Of a stretch of 25,745 nucleotides of DNA, positions 15,163 through 21,164 are shown piece after piece. Positions within the stretch are counted from its first letter, which is position 1, and every line of letters starts with the position of its first letter. The translations under genes were made by a program, and so were the position numbers. The notes beneath the pieces were generated by a model. The model was not told the DNA's origin, searched no databases, and was given only the letters and a program-made list of their open reading frames with translations. Source of the DNA: a virus; IMG/VR virus record IMGVR_UViG_3300020580_000051, positions 1 to 25,745 of that record. One strand, given 5' to 3'.

Positions 15163-15629
15163 TTACGGCGCACCCACCATGAATTTCGCGAGGATCTACC
15201 CCGCGAATAGTATCTGGCCGCGTCGGGATAATTGTGAACGAACAGTTCCCGTGCGGCTTCGTCCGAATAGACGCAAAGCCAGTCGCGAAAATCGGGAGGT
15301 TCCTCGCAGGCGAACGCAAACAAGAAATCGCGCGACTTTAGAGCCTTCACGAAGCGGAATTCCTGGACGCTCAGGGATCCTTTCGCGGCATTGCAGGAAT
15401 AGCAGGAGCATAGGCGATTTGCGTAGCCGTCCTTCCCACCGCGTGTTTTAGGATATCCGTGATCAGCGACCATCGCGTCATTGCCCCGGACCAGCAACCA
15501 ATCGCGGTATGGCTCATGCTCCGCATCGAATCGAACGTGAATGCCACAGTAAAAACAGCGGCCATCCGTCCACGCAAAAAGCACCTGCCTGAAGATGACC
15601 GATAGTCCGCCTTTAGAACCATTACTCAT
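15159..15629 (-). CDS. HNH endonuclease
   Basis: The protein has 156 residues from the ATG at 15629, which overlaps the previous stop (ATGA) with GAGGTG upstream. C-F-Y-C-G near residue 26 and C-S-C-Y-S-C are Cys pairs that probably bind zinc. A-D-H-G-Y-P-K-T-R-G-G and A-N-R-L-C-S-C-Y-S-C-N-A-A-K-G carry the D-H, N and terminal elements of the HNH fold; the motif order is that of restriction-type HNH nucleases. A nick or cut in DNA is the expected reaction. It could be a free-standing homing nuclease, a packaging helper or an exclusion function. The location far from the terminases makes a direct packaging role less likely. Confidence 0.75.
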   Translation of the reverse strand: MSNGSKGGLSVIFRQVLFAWTDGRCFYCGIHVRFDAEHEPYRDWLLVRGNDAMVADHGYPKTRGGKDGYANRLCSCYSCNAAKGSLSVQEFRFVKALKSRDFLFAFACEEPPDFRDWLCVYSDEAARELFVHNYPDAARYYSRGRSSRNSWWVRRK

Positions 15630-15934
15630 GCATTCACCTCTATCGGCTCGCAAACCGGCGTCCCCGTCCCCTCGATCCGCTCCAGGGAGCGCCAGAACTC
15701 GGTCCAGTGAATCTCCCGCCCGCCCTGCCATTCGTGGCGGCCGACCTTGACGATGCCGCAGTTGTTCAGGCATTCGCGTTCGGTCTTGTGGGGGGAGATT
15801 GTTTGCTTGTCGCCCCAGCGGTGTTTCTTGGTCATGTGGCAGTGGCTTTCGAAGATAAGGTTTTGGAGAACCACGTTGAGGATTCCGGGCAAGGCAACGG
15901 GGAGGATTTCCTCAACTGCTTTCGTGAGGGTCAT
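15626..15934 (-). CDS. Small protein with single-zinc-site pattern
   Basis: The protein has 102 residues, starting at the ATG at 15934, which overlaps the methyltransferase stop (ATGA). The first 28 residues (A-V-E-E-I-L-P-V-A-L-P-G-I-L-N-V-V) are coded inside repeat R2 copy 2. The rest begins M-T-K-K-H-R-W-G, which could be an alternative start. C-L-N-N-C-G-I-V-K-V and a later T-P-V-C-E-P resemble the protein at 16891-17169 (C-L-N-C-G-A-I-K-I and A-P-P-C-D), so both may be members of one small zinc-binding family. The function is unknown. Confidence 0.55.
   Translation of the reverse strand: MTLTKAVEEILPVALPGILNVVLQNLIFESHCHMTKKHRWGDKQTISPHKTERECLNNCGIVKVGRHEWQGGREIHWTEFWRSLERIEGTGTPVCEPIEVNA
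15865..15922. repeat. Dispersed repeat R2, copy 2
   Basis: AACCACGTTGAGGA, AACGGGG and TTCCTCAACTGCT are spaced exactly as in copy 1 at 13219-13290. GTTGAGGA and TCCTCAAC give an inverted repeat. The copy lies inside the first codons of the 102-residue gene, so its sequence is read as protein there, unlike copy 1, which is in the terminator spacer. Confidence 0.65.
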
Positions 15935-16812
15935 TCGGCGGCCCTCGCGAACAGCGGCGTCAGGCTGCCGGCGTGCTCGTAATCGAGCGCGGCCGCGCAA
16001 GCTGGATTGATCCACAACACCTCGGTGCGCGGGCGTGCGCCGTCGGCCAGCGCAGCGAATTCGATCCGCCGCCAGTCGTGCAGGGCTTCGTCGTAAAGCG
16101 GATGGGCGTAGCCCGATAGGACCACCATGCCGGTCAGCGCGCGGAGCGTTTCCAGAAGCTTCGCATGCCCCCCCCGGTCGAGCTCGTGGCGATAGGCCGA
16201 TTTGCCGCTCTTGAACATCGAGCGGGTGTCGTGGACGTAGGGCGGATCGACGTAATGCAGCGACGTCAATGCGTCGTGGCGTTTCAACACGATCAGGGCG
16301 TCACGATGCTCGATGACGACGCCGCGCATTCGCTCGATGATCGCGCTGTAGGCATCGGGCAGGTTCTGCCAGTCTTGCGCCGGCGTGGTGCCGGAGCGGT
16401 TCGAGTTGGAACGGAAGCCAGTCGATTGATGGCCGCGCTGTGTCGCAGAATGGGCATTGGACCCGAACCCCATGAACGAGCGGATCACCAGACGCCGCGC
16501 GCGTTCGACCGAGTCGTCGGATGGATCATAGGCGATCTCGAATTCGCGCCTGGCGAACGGTGTCAGCCGCAGCAGTTCGACCAAGCGGGAGGCCTGCGCC
16601 GGATCCTGCAGCACCCGGAACAGCCCGACGATATCGTCATCGAGGTCGTTGAAGATCTCCGCATGCGCGCGCGGCTTATGCAGCAGCACGCCGGCGCCGC
16701 CGCCGAAGGCCTCGGTGTAAAGCCGGTGCGCCGGCAGATAGGGAATGATCTGCCGCGACATCAGGAATTTGCCGCCATGCCAGCGGACCGGCGGGCGCGT
16801 GATCGCGCTCAT
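15931..16812 (-). CDS. D12-class DNA adenine N6-methyltransferase
   Basis: The protein has 293 residues. Motif I-type A-F-G-G-G-A-G (35-41) follows W-H-G-G-K (11-15), which is the N-terminal signature of the D12/Dam class. The catalytic V-D-P-P-Y lies at 188-192. Between them are the D-P-S-D-D-S helix region and F-M-G-F-G-S-N-A. The enzyme transfers a methyl group from S-adenosylmethionine to adenine in a short target. It could protect phage DNA from restriction or mark it for regulation. The next gene overlaps its stop (ATGA). A second adenine methyltransferase of another class lies at 22061-23122. Confidence 0.85.
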   Translation of the reverse strand: MSAITRPPVRWHGGKFLMSRQIIPYLPAHRLYTEAFGGGAGVLLHKPRAHAEIFNDLDDDIVGLFRVLQDPAQASRLVELLRLTPFARREFEIAYDPSDDSVERARRLVIRSFMGFGSNAHSATQRGHQSTGFRSNSNRSGTTPAQDWQNLPDAYSAIIERMRGVVIEHRDALIVLKRHDALTSLHYVDPPYVHDTRSMFKSGKSAYRHELDRGGHAKLLETLRALTGMVVLSGYAHPLYDEALHDWRRIEFAALADGARPRTEVLWINPACAAALDYEHAGSLTPLFARAAE

Positions 16813-16861
16813 GCTGCTAGACTTCCAAATGAGGAAAGACTGACTGTTGGGTGACGCGGGA

Positions 16862-16891
16862 TCATCAACGTGGTTCTCCAGAATCTTCCCT
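16862..16891. repeat. Dispersed repeat R2, inverted partial copy
   Basis: The plus strand reads ATCATCAACGTGGTTCTCCA, then GAATCTT. This matches the minus strand of copy 2 (ATCCTCAACGTGGTTCTCCA then AAACCTT) with few changes. It therefore has the opposite orientation and only the right half of the element. It fills the 78-base gap between the methyltransferase start and the upstream gene stop. Confidence 0.55.
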
Positions 16892-17169
16892 CACCACGGC
16901 CACCCCGCTTCCCGATCGCACGGTGGCGCGATCCCGGTTGTGACCTGCGGCCCGTCGGCGCTGCGCCGCCAGGCGCGCGGCTCGCCGATCCCCAAGACGG
17001 TGATCTTGATCGCGCCGCAGTTTAAGCAGGTGCGCTCGATCTGCTCGAAGCCGGAAGGCGACAGGTCGCGCGCGACGCGGATGTCAGGCCCGAACACATG
17101 GCGCAGCGGCGGCCGGGATACCGGTGCGGGCAACTGCGCGACCTCGCCAGTTGGGGTCTCTCCGTTCAT
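16891..17169 (-). CDS. Small zinc-ribbon-like protein
   Basis: The protein has 92 residues from the ATG at 17169 (M-N-G-E-T-P-T), which overlaps the previous stop (ATGA). Near the middle it has R-T-C-L-N-C-G-A-I-K-I-T-V and later A-P-P-C-D. This resembles the C-terminal half of the protein at 15626-15934. Two Cys in C-x2-C plus a further Cys suggest one metal site or a reduced zinc finger. Basic and Pro-rich flanks support nucleic acid contact. The function is unknown. Confidence 0.6.
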   Translation of the reverse strand: MNGETPTGEVAQLPAPVSRPPLRHVFGPDIRVARDLSPSGFEQIERTCLNCGAIKITVLGIGEPRAWRRSADGPQVTTGIAPPCDREAGWPW

Positions 17170-17687
17170 CGCGATCGGCCACCAGAGGAAGCACCACCAC
17201 ATTTCATCGGCTCCGTTGGCAGTGTGACGGGCTTTGGCAGATACCAGTTGCGATAACCCGGCTGCTCGACGATGCCGGCGCGGCGCTTGTCGAGCGCGGA
17301 CCGCCCCGGCAACGGGTCGCCGAGCAGTCCTGCTGTCACGCCTTGCTCGCCGATCCGGGCGCGCAGCTCGGCATCCATCAGGAATTTCGCGGTCGAGGTC
17401 GGGCGCTGATAGGGTGCGTCGGTGACCAACACCTTGAGCGGCATGGCCTTGTCTTTCGGAACCAGGCTTGGCGCGCGGGCAACAGAGGCGCGGACGATCT
17501 GCGCCCGCAAGGCCTGCTCCTGCAAGCGGCGCTTCTGGGCTCGGCTGCGGGAAAGCATCTGCTGGCAGGAGTTGATCGGGTGGCCGACGGCTTTTGATAT
17601 CGTCGGCCATTTGCGGCCCGCGGCGTGCATCTCTTCCATGAGGGTGAGTTGCGGCGCGGTCCATTTGTTTCCGTTGTGGCCTGCCAT
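17166..17687 (-). CDS. SANT/Myb- or GcrA-like DNA-binding protein
   Basis: The protein has 173 residues. Residues 8-45 (K-W-T-A-P-Q-L-T-L-M-E-E-M-H-A-A-G-R then W-P-T-I-S-K-A-V-G-H-P) match a SANT/Myb or GcrA-type helix-turn-helix: a Trp start, an acidic first helix, I-S/A and a recognition helix, N-S-C-Q-Q-M-L-S-R-S-R. The rest is basic and has no clear domain. A transcription regulator or DNA-binding accessory factor is likely. GGGAGAAG lies upstream of the ATG and the previous TAG abuts it. Confidence 0.6.
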   Translation of the reverse strand: MAGHNGNKWTAPQLTLMEEMHAAGRKWPTISKAVGHPINSCQQMLSRSRAQKRRLQEQALRAQIVRASVARAPSLVPKDKAMPLKVLVTDAPYQRPTSTAKFLMDAELRARIGEQGVTAGLLGDPLPGRSALDKRRAGIVEQPGYRNWYLPKPVTLPTEPMKCGGASSGGRSR

Positions 17688-17843
17688 CTATGCCTTCTCC
17701 CCCAGCACTTCCCTCAAAACCCGTTCCACAAAATCGAGCGCATCGTTCCAGCCGCGCGGATGGGCGTTCTGCTCGGCGCGTGTGACCGGCTGACGGTTTT
17801 GGGCGAGTTTTTCGCGGAGGGATTTGAGTTGATCGGGGGTCAT
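17688..17843 (-). CDS. Small helical protein
   Basis: The protein has 51 residues from ATG 17843 (M-T-P-D-Q-L-K-S-L). The second half, G-W-N-D-A-L-D-F-V-E-R-V-L-R-E-V-L, resembles a short motif seen in small proteins of alphaproteobacterial prophages. R-Q-P-V-T-R-A-E-Q-N precedes it. Function unknown. The upstream 88 bases contain repeat R3 copy 1, which stays open in the same frame without a start codon. Confidence 0.55.
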   Translation of the reverse strand: MTPDQLKSLREKLAQNRQPVTRAEQNAHPRGWNDALDFVERVLREVLGEKA

Positions 17844-17868
17844 GTGATGCGGGCTCGTTTTGAGATGG

Positions 17869-17927
17869 GGACAACTGCCGGCGGCGTGGGCTGCGGCACC
17901 TGTCAGGTTATTGTTGAGTTTTTGCTC
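17869..17927. repeat. Dispersed repeat R3, copy 1
   Basis: GGACAACTGCCGG, then after eight bases GCTGCGGCACCTGTC, and at the end TTTGCTC, occur with the same spacing at 24394-24452. GACAaCTGCC and GGCAccTGTC can pair as a stem with two mismatches. The copy begins just after the stop of the GapR-domain gene. Read on the minus strand it would encode E-Q-K-L, then T-G-A-A-A and G-S-C-P, as the other copy nearly does. Confidence 0.65.
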
Positions 17928-17931
17928 GGCA

Positions 17932-18552
17932 TCACGGCGGCGCTGATCCCGGCGCGGGTGCCTTCGGATCGGAGCGCAATCGCTTGGCCGCCGCCGCCTC
18001 TTCGGCGCGATCGGCTGCGCTCTTGACGTGCGATTTGCGGATGCCGTCGACGTCTTCGGTCGGGAAACGCCCGGTATCGTCGAAGTCGTCGCGCGACATC
18101 GGCTTAATGGTCGGCGCGGGCTCGTCGACTTCTTCGGCAACGGCTTTGCCTTCGGCATCGCGGAACACGCGCACCGGCAGCCCGCCGAGCTTCAGCACGA
18201 TCTCGCCATGCGGCGGGCAGATGCTCTTTAAGAATTCCACGGCCTCTTCGCGTGCGGCAAGATCGACCGCGAATTTGCCGAGTGCCACGAACAGCGGCGG
18301 TTCTTCGGCCATGCCGATGGCGTGCATGTAGGTATCGAGCAGTGCCTCCTGCTCCTGCCGTTTGGAGACATCGAGTTTCCGCAGCGTCAGAATCGCGCGG
18401 ATGGTCTTGACGTCGAAGCCTTGCGCCTTGCCGCGCTGAAAGATTTCCTTCTCCTGTTCGGAGAGTTGCTTCTTGCGGTCGCGCACGCCCTCGATCTCTT
18501 CGATCAGGCCGCGCAGTTCCTTGCCGCTTTTGGTGCCCTTGCCGATGCTCAT
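17932..18552 (-). CDS. GapR/DUF2312-domain protein with long C-terminus
   Basis: The protein has 206 residues. The N-terminal 78 residues follow the GapR pattern: L-R-G-L-I-E-E-I-E, a charged helix, G-F-D-V-K-T-I-R-A-I, L-R-K-L-D and R-Q-E-Q-E-A-L-L-D-T-Y-M. Alphaproteobacterial GapR is a nucleoid-associated protein of about 90 residues that clamps overtwisted DNA. Here a further 125 residues follow, first folded (F-V-A-L-G-K-F-A-V-D-L then L-P-V-R-V-F-R-D), then charged and disordered. The phage might use it to alter host DNA topology during replication. Its start overlaps a 23-codon micro-ORF (ATGA). Confidence 0.75.
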   Translation of the reverse strand: MSIGKGTKSGKELRGLIEEIEGVRDRKKQLSEQEKEIFQRGKAQGFDVKTIRAILTLRKLDVSKRQEQEALLDTYMHAIGMAEEPPLFVALGKFAVDLAAREEAVEFLKSICPPHGEIVLKLGGLPVRVFRDAEGKAVAEEVDEPAPTIKPMSRDDFDDTGRFPTEDVDGIRKSHVKSAADRAEEAAAAKRLRSDPKAPAPGSAPP

Positions 18553-18620
18553 GACGAAACAACCTCCCCTGATCCCTGACCGATAGGTGCTGCTTCAATT
18601 TCAGTGGTTCGGTGATCCAT
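18549..18620 (-). CDS. 23-codon micro-ORF, R1 family member 1
   Basis: The frame is M-D-H-R-T-T, ending S-S, with 23 residues. GGAGG lies seven bases before the ATG, so initiation should be strong. The stop TGA overlaps the ATG of the GapR-domain gene. Position 14-15 is G-Q. Length and pattern match two other micro-ORFs (18788-18859 and 20878-20949). Such a coupled peptide may act mainly in translation of the next gene, or be an independent micropeptide; no function is known. Confidence 0.6.
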   Translation of the reverse strand: MDHRTTEIEAAPIGQGSGEVVSS

Positions 18621-18644
18621 ATCCTTCCCTCCCCTTCACTTGTC
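18610..18644 (-). repeat. 35-base direct repeat, first copy
   Basis: This is identical over 35 bases to 18849-18883. It contains the ribosome binding site GGGGAGGG, the start codon of the micro-ORF and the end of the previous coding frame. Because the upstream genes end differently, the repeat looks like a mobile translation start cassette. Confidence 0.9.
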
Positions 18645-18791
18645 GTGGCTTGCGCCATTCAAATTCAAAACAAGGATCAGTGCCCAGAAACCATATCCCC
18701 CGCCGCCGAATGCGTAGACGCCGACAATGATCGCGGCGATGACAATGAGCGTCACGATATTTTCGGTCACCGCCCACGCAAGGGGACTCAT
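18636..18791 (-). CDS. Small two-helix membrane protein
   Basis: The frame has 51 codons from ATG 18791, which overlaps the stop of micro-ORF member 2 (ATGA). The protein has two hydrophobic segments, about residues 11-28 (I-V-T-L-I-V-I-A-A-I-I-V-G-V) and 34-43 (F-W-A-L-I-L-V-L), separated by a Gly-rich turn. The end, N-G-A-S-H-D-K, is polar. It is an inner membrane protein by prediction; the function is unknown. Confidence 0.6.
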   Translation of the reverse strand: MSPLAWAVTENIVTLIVIAAIIVGVYAFGGGGYGFWALILVLNLNGASHDK

Positions 18792-18859
18792 GTTGAGGCA
18801 TCCCCCACTGATCCCTGACCGCTCGCTGCCGACGCGCCCTCGCTAGTGCGGTGATCCAT
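18788..18859 (-). CDS. 23-codon micro-ORF, R1 family member 2
   Basis: The frame begins M-D-H-R-T-S-E-G and has G-Q at positions 14-15. It has 23 residues, as does member 1, and its stop overlaps the next gene start (ATGA). The upstream 35-base region is identical to that of member 1. The Gly/Ser/Ala-rich end differs, so the peptides share pattern more than sequence. Confidence 0.6.
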   Translation of the reverse strand: MDHRTSEGASAASGQGSVGDAST

Positions 18860-18883
18860 ATCCTTCCCTCCCCTTCACTTGTC
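18849..18883 (-). repeat. 35-base direct repeat, second copy
   Basis: This is an exact copy of 18610-18644. It again spans the end of the upstream gene, a strong ribosome binding site and the first codons of a micro-ORF. Together with the first copy it brackets the membrane-protein gene and could recombine to delete or duplicate it. Confidence 0.9.
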
Positions 18884-19114
18884 TCGCTTCTTCGATGCCA
18901 CGCCGATCTCGTAACCCTCTCGCGTCAAGGCCTCGATCACCGCTGCCACCACCAGGCTGTTCGGGGTGATTTCGCGCTTCCAGAACTCGAACTGCATGGC
19001 GTAGTTGAGCGCGCAGGCGATGGTCTCGTCGGGATCGAGCAACGGGCCGGAGCGGGGCTTGCGGGTTTGCAGCGGCATGCGGTCGATCGAGACGGGGAGA
19101 TGCTTCACACTCAT
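18875..19114 (-). CDS. Small hypothetical protein
   Basis: The frame has 79 codons from ATG 19114, overlapping the previous stop (ATGA). It reads D-R-M-P-L-Q-T-R, then D-E-T-I-A-C-A-L-N-Y-A-M-Q-F-E-F-W-K-R and L-V-V-A-A-V-I-E-A-L-T-R-E-G-Y-E. It is a mixed helical fold, without a known family. Its stop lies in the 35-base direct repeat. The function is unknown. Confidence 0.55.
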   Translation of the reverse strand: MSVKHLPVSIDRMPLQTRKPRSGPLLDPDETIACALNYAMQFEFWKREITPNSLVVAAVIEALTREGYEIGVASKKRDK

Positions 19115-19302
19115 TTTCTGCGCACCGGGCCAAGTTCCCGCGACAGCATCATGCTTGCCGCTTCGTCGATCGGGACGTTCCACGCACTTGCAAGCTTGCC
19201 TAAGCGCCAATAGTCGCGCCGCGTCAGCTTCACCACGACGGCTTTCGCTTCGTCGTCACGTTCGATCCGAACGATGGGTAGGATCAGGATTTCAGCGCTC
19301 AT
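19111..19302 (-). CDS. Small hypothetical protein
   Basis: The protein has 63 residues. The N-terminal strands (I-L-I-L-P-I-V-R-I-E-R-D, A-V-V-V-K-L-T) are followed by a helix, Y-W-R-L-G-K-L-A-S-A-W-N-V-P-I-D-E-A-A-S-M-M-L-S. A beta-beta-alpha-alpha form would suit a small DNA-binding or antirepressor-like protein, but no family is recognised. Both ends overlap neighbours (ATGA), which supports the frame. Confidence 0.55.
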   Translation of the reverse strand: MSAEILILPIVRIERDDEAKAVVVKLTRRDYWRLGKLASAWNVPIDEAASMMLSRELGPVRRK

Positions 19303-19718
19303 GGCTCACCTTCCAAACCAACGGCGTCCGCGCCACCGAGGGGGGCGCCAGGGGGCGCGGACGCAAGCCGGCACGGGATGCCCTCCGGCGCGCCGGGTTC
19401 GTGGATAGGAAGATGCTGCGGACCATGACCGGCGGCGTGCTGGGCGGCAGCCGACTGGTGATCAGAGAGAATGCCGGGCTTCGCAATGGCCCCGGCAAGC
19501 ATCGGCATCAAATCCCACATGATGCAGGCTTGCTCCATGCTTATTTCTCCGAGCGATTCTTCCCCGATCGTGAGGAACGTCCCGGCCTTCGACATGGAAA
19601 TGCTCATAGGCTTGCCGATCCCAGCCTTCACCCTGTAGAGCATCTCATCGTTAGTCATCGGCACTGCGGGGTGACCGCTCGGTGCCGACGCGGATTCGTG
19701 ATCCAGAATCTTCGTCAC
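19299..19718 (-). CDS. Hypothetical protein with R1 sequence at its start
   Basis: The GTG at 19718 overlaps the previous stop (GTGA) and would give 139 residues; the ATG at 19658 (M-T-N-D-E-M) would give 119. With the GTG start, residues 6-19 (D-H-E-S-A-S-A-P-S-G-H-P-A-V) match the R1 micro-ORF pattern, so the linker is fused in frame. The folded part has G-K-P-M-S-I-S-M-S-K-A-G-T-F-L and S-M-E-Q-A-C-I-M-W-D-L. The C-terminal 50 residues are rich in Ala, Pro, Gly and His. The function is unknown. Confidence 0.5.
   Translation of the reverse strand: MTKILDHESASAPSGHPAVPMTNDEMLYRVKAGIGKPMSISMSKAGTFLTIGEESLGEISMEQACIMWDLMPMLAGAIAKPGILSDHQSAAAQHAAGHGPQHLPIHEPGAPEGIPCRLASAPPGAPLGGADAVGLEGEP
19664..19709. 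repeat. R1 linker copy fused to gene start
   Basis: The plus strand CGGGGTGACCGCTCGGTGCC is identical to that at 23951-23970. It is followed by GACGCG and, 10 bases on, GTGATCCA, matching the core of the micro-ORF at 18788-18859. The copy supplies the possible first 20 codons of the gene at 19299-19718. Confidence 0.65.
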
Positions 19719-19897
19719 GTCGGCACCCCGCAGCGCCCGCAGCCGTGGATCCACTCGCCCGCGATCTTGCGCACCTTCCAGCCCTCACGCCTCATCTTCT
19801 CTCGGGCTTCCTCGAAGTCTTTCGTCTCGGTATCGAGCACGGCATCGCACGAGTCGCACTCGACGATGAGGATGCCGCCTTTTTGCCGGTCGATCAT
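19715..19897 (-). CDS. Small zinc-ribbon protein
   Basis: The protein has 60 residues. C-D-S-C at 14-17 and C-G-R-C near the C-terminus (about 53-56) form two C-x2-C pairs. Between them are L-D-T-E-T-K-D-F-E-E-A-R and G-W-K-V, as in a small family of phage-associated zinc ribbons (C-D-x-C, then L-x-T, A-x-x-x-G-W and a final C-x-x-C). It starts three bases after the AAA+ gene stop. It is presumably a structural zinc ribbon that binds nucleic acid or protein. Confidence 0.65.
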   Translation of the reverse strand: MIDRQKGGILIVECDSCDAVLDTETKDFEEAREKMRREGWKVRKIAGEWIHGCGRCGVPT

Positions 19898-19900
19898 GAT

Positions 19901-20881
19901 CTAACGCCGGTGTTGTTTTGCGGGATGTAGGAATCCGACATTCCCGCGCTGTCCGCCAAGGCCGTCGGATTCGATTTTCTGCTGGCGCATTTCGTTGAGA
20001 CGGTCGAAGACGGAATCTTCCGTTTGATCGAAACATTTGATGGCGATGATGACTTCGCGCAAATGCGCGATGCTGTAATCATCGGTGCGGCGGACCCAGC
20101 GTTCCAGCGTCTCGGTATCGAGCGACGGTTCTTTTGCCTTGAAGTAGACGCGCCGCGCGTCCGCCGATGGCATGCCGACGCGCATGATGGTGTCAAAGCG
20201 CGATGGGCGGTCGACGAATCGCCGGTCGAGATATTCCGGGTAGTTCGTGGTCGCGACATGCACCACGTTGGAAATCTGCGTCTCGCCATCGAGCAGCGCC
20301 AGGAAGCCGTGATCGCCGTGCTGGCCCACGAGTGCATCCAGATCTTCCATGATCGTGATCATGGGCCGCTCCGGCTCGATCCGCCGCAACAGTCCGATGC
20401 AGGCTGTGGCAAGTCCGGGATGCTCGATGAAAACCACGATGCCGCGATGCAGCCGCACCAGCTCTTGCGTCATCTGCCAGATCGCCGAAGTCTTGCCGCT
20501 GCCGGGCGGTCCCCACATCAATAGCCCGCGCTTGAAGGTGAAGCCGCGCTTGGAAAAATTCTCCCGCAACGTCCAGAATTTCTTGAATTCGGCGAGCAGC
20601 GTCTCGACCGCGCTGTCGGGCAGCGTCAACAGGCTGTCGATCTCGATCGGCATCTTTTCGAGATAAGGCCCCTGATTGGATGATCGGCAGCGATAGGCGC
20701 CCGGCGGCAATTCGTTGACGACTTCGGCAACGGGAAAATAAGCATCTCCGCTTTGTGCCCAGCATCGCGCGCTGGCGGCAATCTGTGCCCAATTGCTATC
20801 AGGTGCAGAAGCCTCGATCGCCGGCTGCATGCCGCTGCGCTCCGAAACTCGCGTTCCAACCAAATTTGCAAAATCGCTCAT
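19901..20881 (-). CDS. AAA+ family ATPase
   Basis: The protein has 326 residues. Walker A is G-P-P-G-S-G-K-T at 124-131 and Walker B is M-I-T-I-M-E-D-L-D at 174-182. Sensor 1, A-T-T-N-Y-P-E-Y-L-D-R, is at 210-220, with Arg finger candidates in D-R-R-F-V-D-R-P-S-R-F-D. This is the layout of classical AAA domains such as FtsH and BCS1 types. About 80 N-terminal residues precede the domain and could select substrate. No protease motif follows. It may remodel a replication or repair complex. Its start overlaps micro-ORF member 3 (ATGA). Confidence 0.8.
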   Translation of the reverse strand: MSDFANLVGTRVSERSGMQPAIEASAPDSNWAQIAASARCWAQSGDAYFPVAEVVNELPPGAYRCRSSNQGPYLEKMPIEIDSLLTLPDSAVETLLAEFKKFWTLRENFSKRGFTFKRGLLMWGPPGSGKTSAIWQMTQELVRLHRGIVVFIEHPGLATACIGLLRRIEPERPMITIMEDLDALVGQHGDHGFLALLDGETQISNVVHVATTNYPEYLDRRFVDRPSRFDTIMRVGMPSADARRVYFKAKEPSLDTETLERWVRRTDDYSIAHLREVIIAIKCFDQTEDSVFDRLNEMRQQKIESDGLGGQRGNVGFLHPAKQHRR

Positions 20882-20949
20882 GCTAAAGCATCCTCAACTG
20901 CGGGGTGACCGATGATCGCCAACGCGAACTGGCTGGCGCGGTGAAACAA
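20878..20949 (-). CDS. 23-codon micro-ORF, R1 family member 3 (TTG start)
   Basis: With a TTG start at 20949 the frame is exactly 23 codons (M-F-H-R-A-S at the start, G-H-P-A-V-E-D at 14-20) and its stop overlaps the AAA+ ATG. The length and key positions agree with members 1 and 2. No good ribosome binding site is seen at normal distance (AAGG is one base before the TTG), so expression is doubtful. Confidence 0.45.
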   Translation of the reverse strand: MFHRASQFALAIIGHPAVEDALA

Positions 20950-20963
20950 ACCTTATTTCATCT

Positions 20964-21161
20964 TCACCCAAACCTCCGCCGCAAAATCTTCTCCACCGGC
21001 GAGCGTTCCTTGAACCTCACCACGCACTTGTGAACGACTACCCCCGAAAGCAGAAACCCCAGCGCCAGCAGCCAGAGAGCGAACAGCGGCATCGACTGCT
21101 CGATCAGAGAGTCGAGGCCGTCGATGTTGTCGGGGAACAGGGAGAGCGCGAGCGAGAGCAT
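20964..21161 (-). CDS. Small membrane protein
   Basis: The protein has 65 residues. A hydrophobic helix at 25-46 (P-L-F-A-L-W-L-L-A-L-G-F-L-L-S-G-V-V-V) follows an N-terminal L-S-L-A-L-S-L-F. The C-terminus is strongly basic (R-F-K-E-R-S, K-I-L-R-R-R-F-G), consistent with a cytoplasmic tail. One transmembrane segment is clear. The function is unknown. It begins three bases after the previous stop. Confidence 0.6.
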   Translation of the reverse strand: MLSLALSLFPDNIDGLDSLIEQSMPLFALWLLALGFLLSGVVVHKCVVRFKERSPVEKILRRRFG

Positions 21162-21164
21162 GGC

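Noticed and set aside
14105-16854. Long plus-strand open frames in the early block
   Set aside because: They lie opposite strongly supported minus-strand genes with motifs, have Arg/His/Pro-rich translations, and are typical shadows in GC-rich DNA.
17905-17934. Nine-codon frame (M-P-S-K-N-S-T-I-T) overlapping the GapR-domain stop
   Set aside because: It overlaps repeat R3, lacks R1 features and has no counterpart at the second R3 copy.
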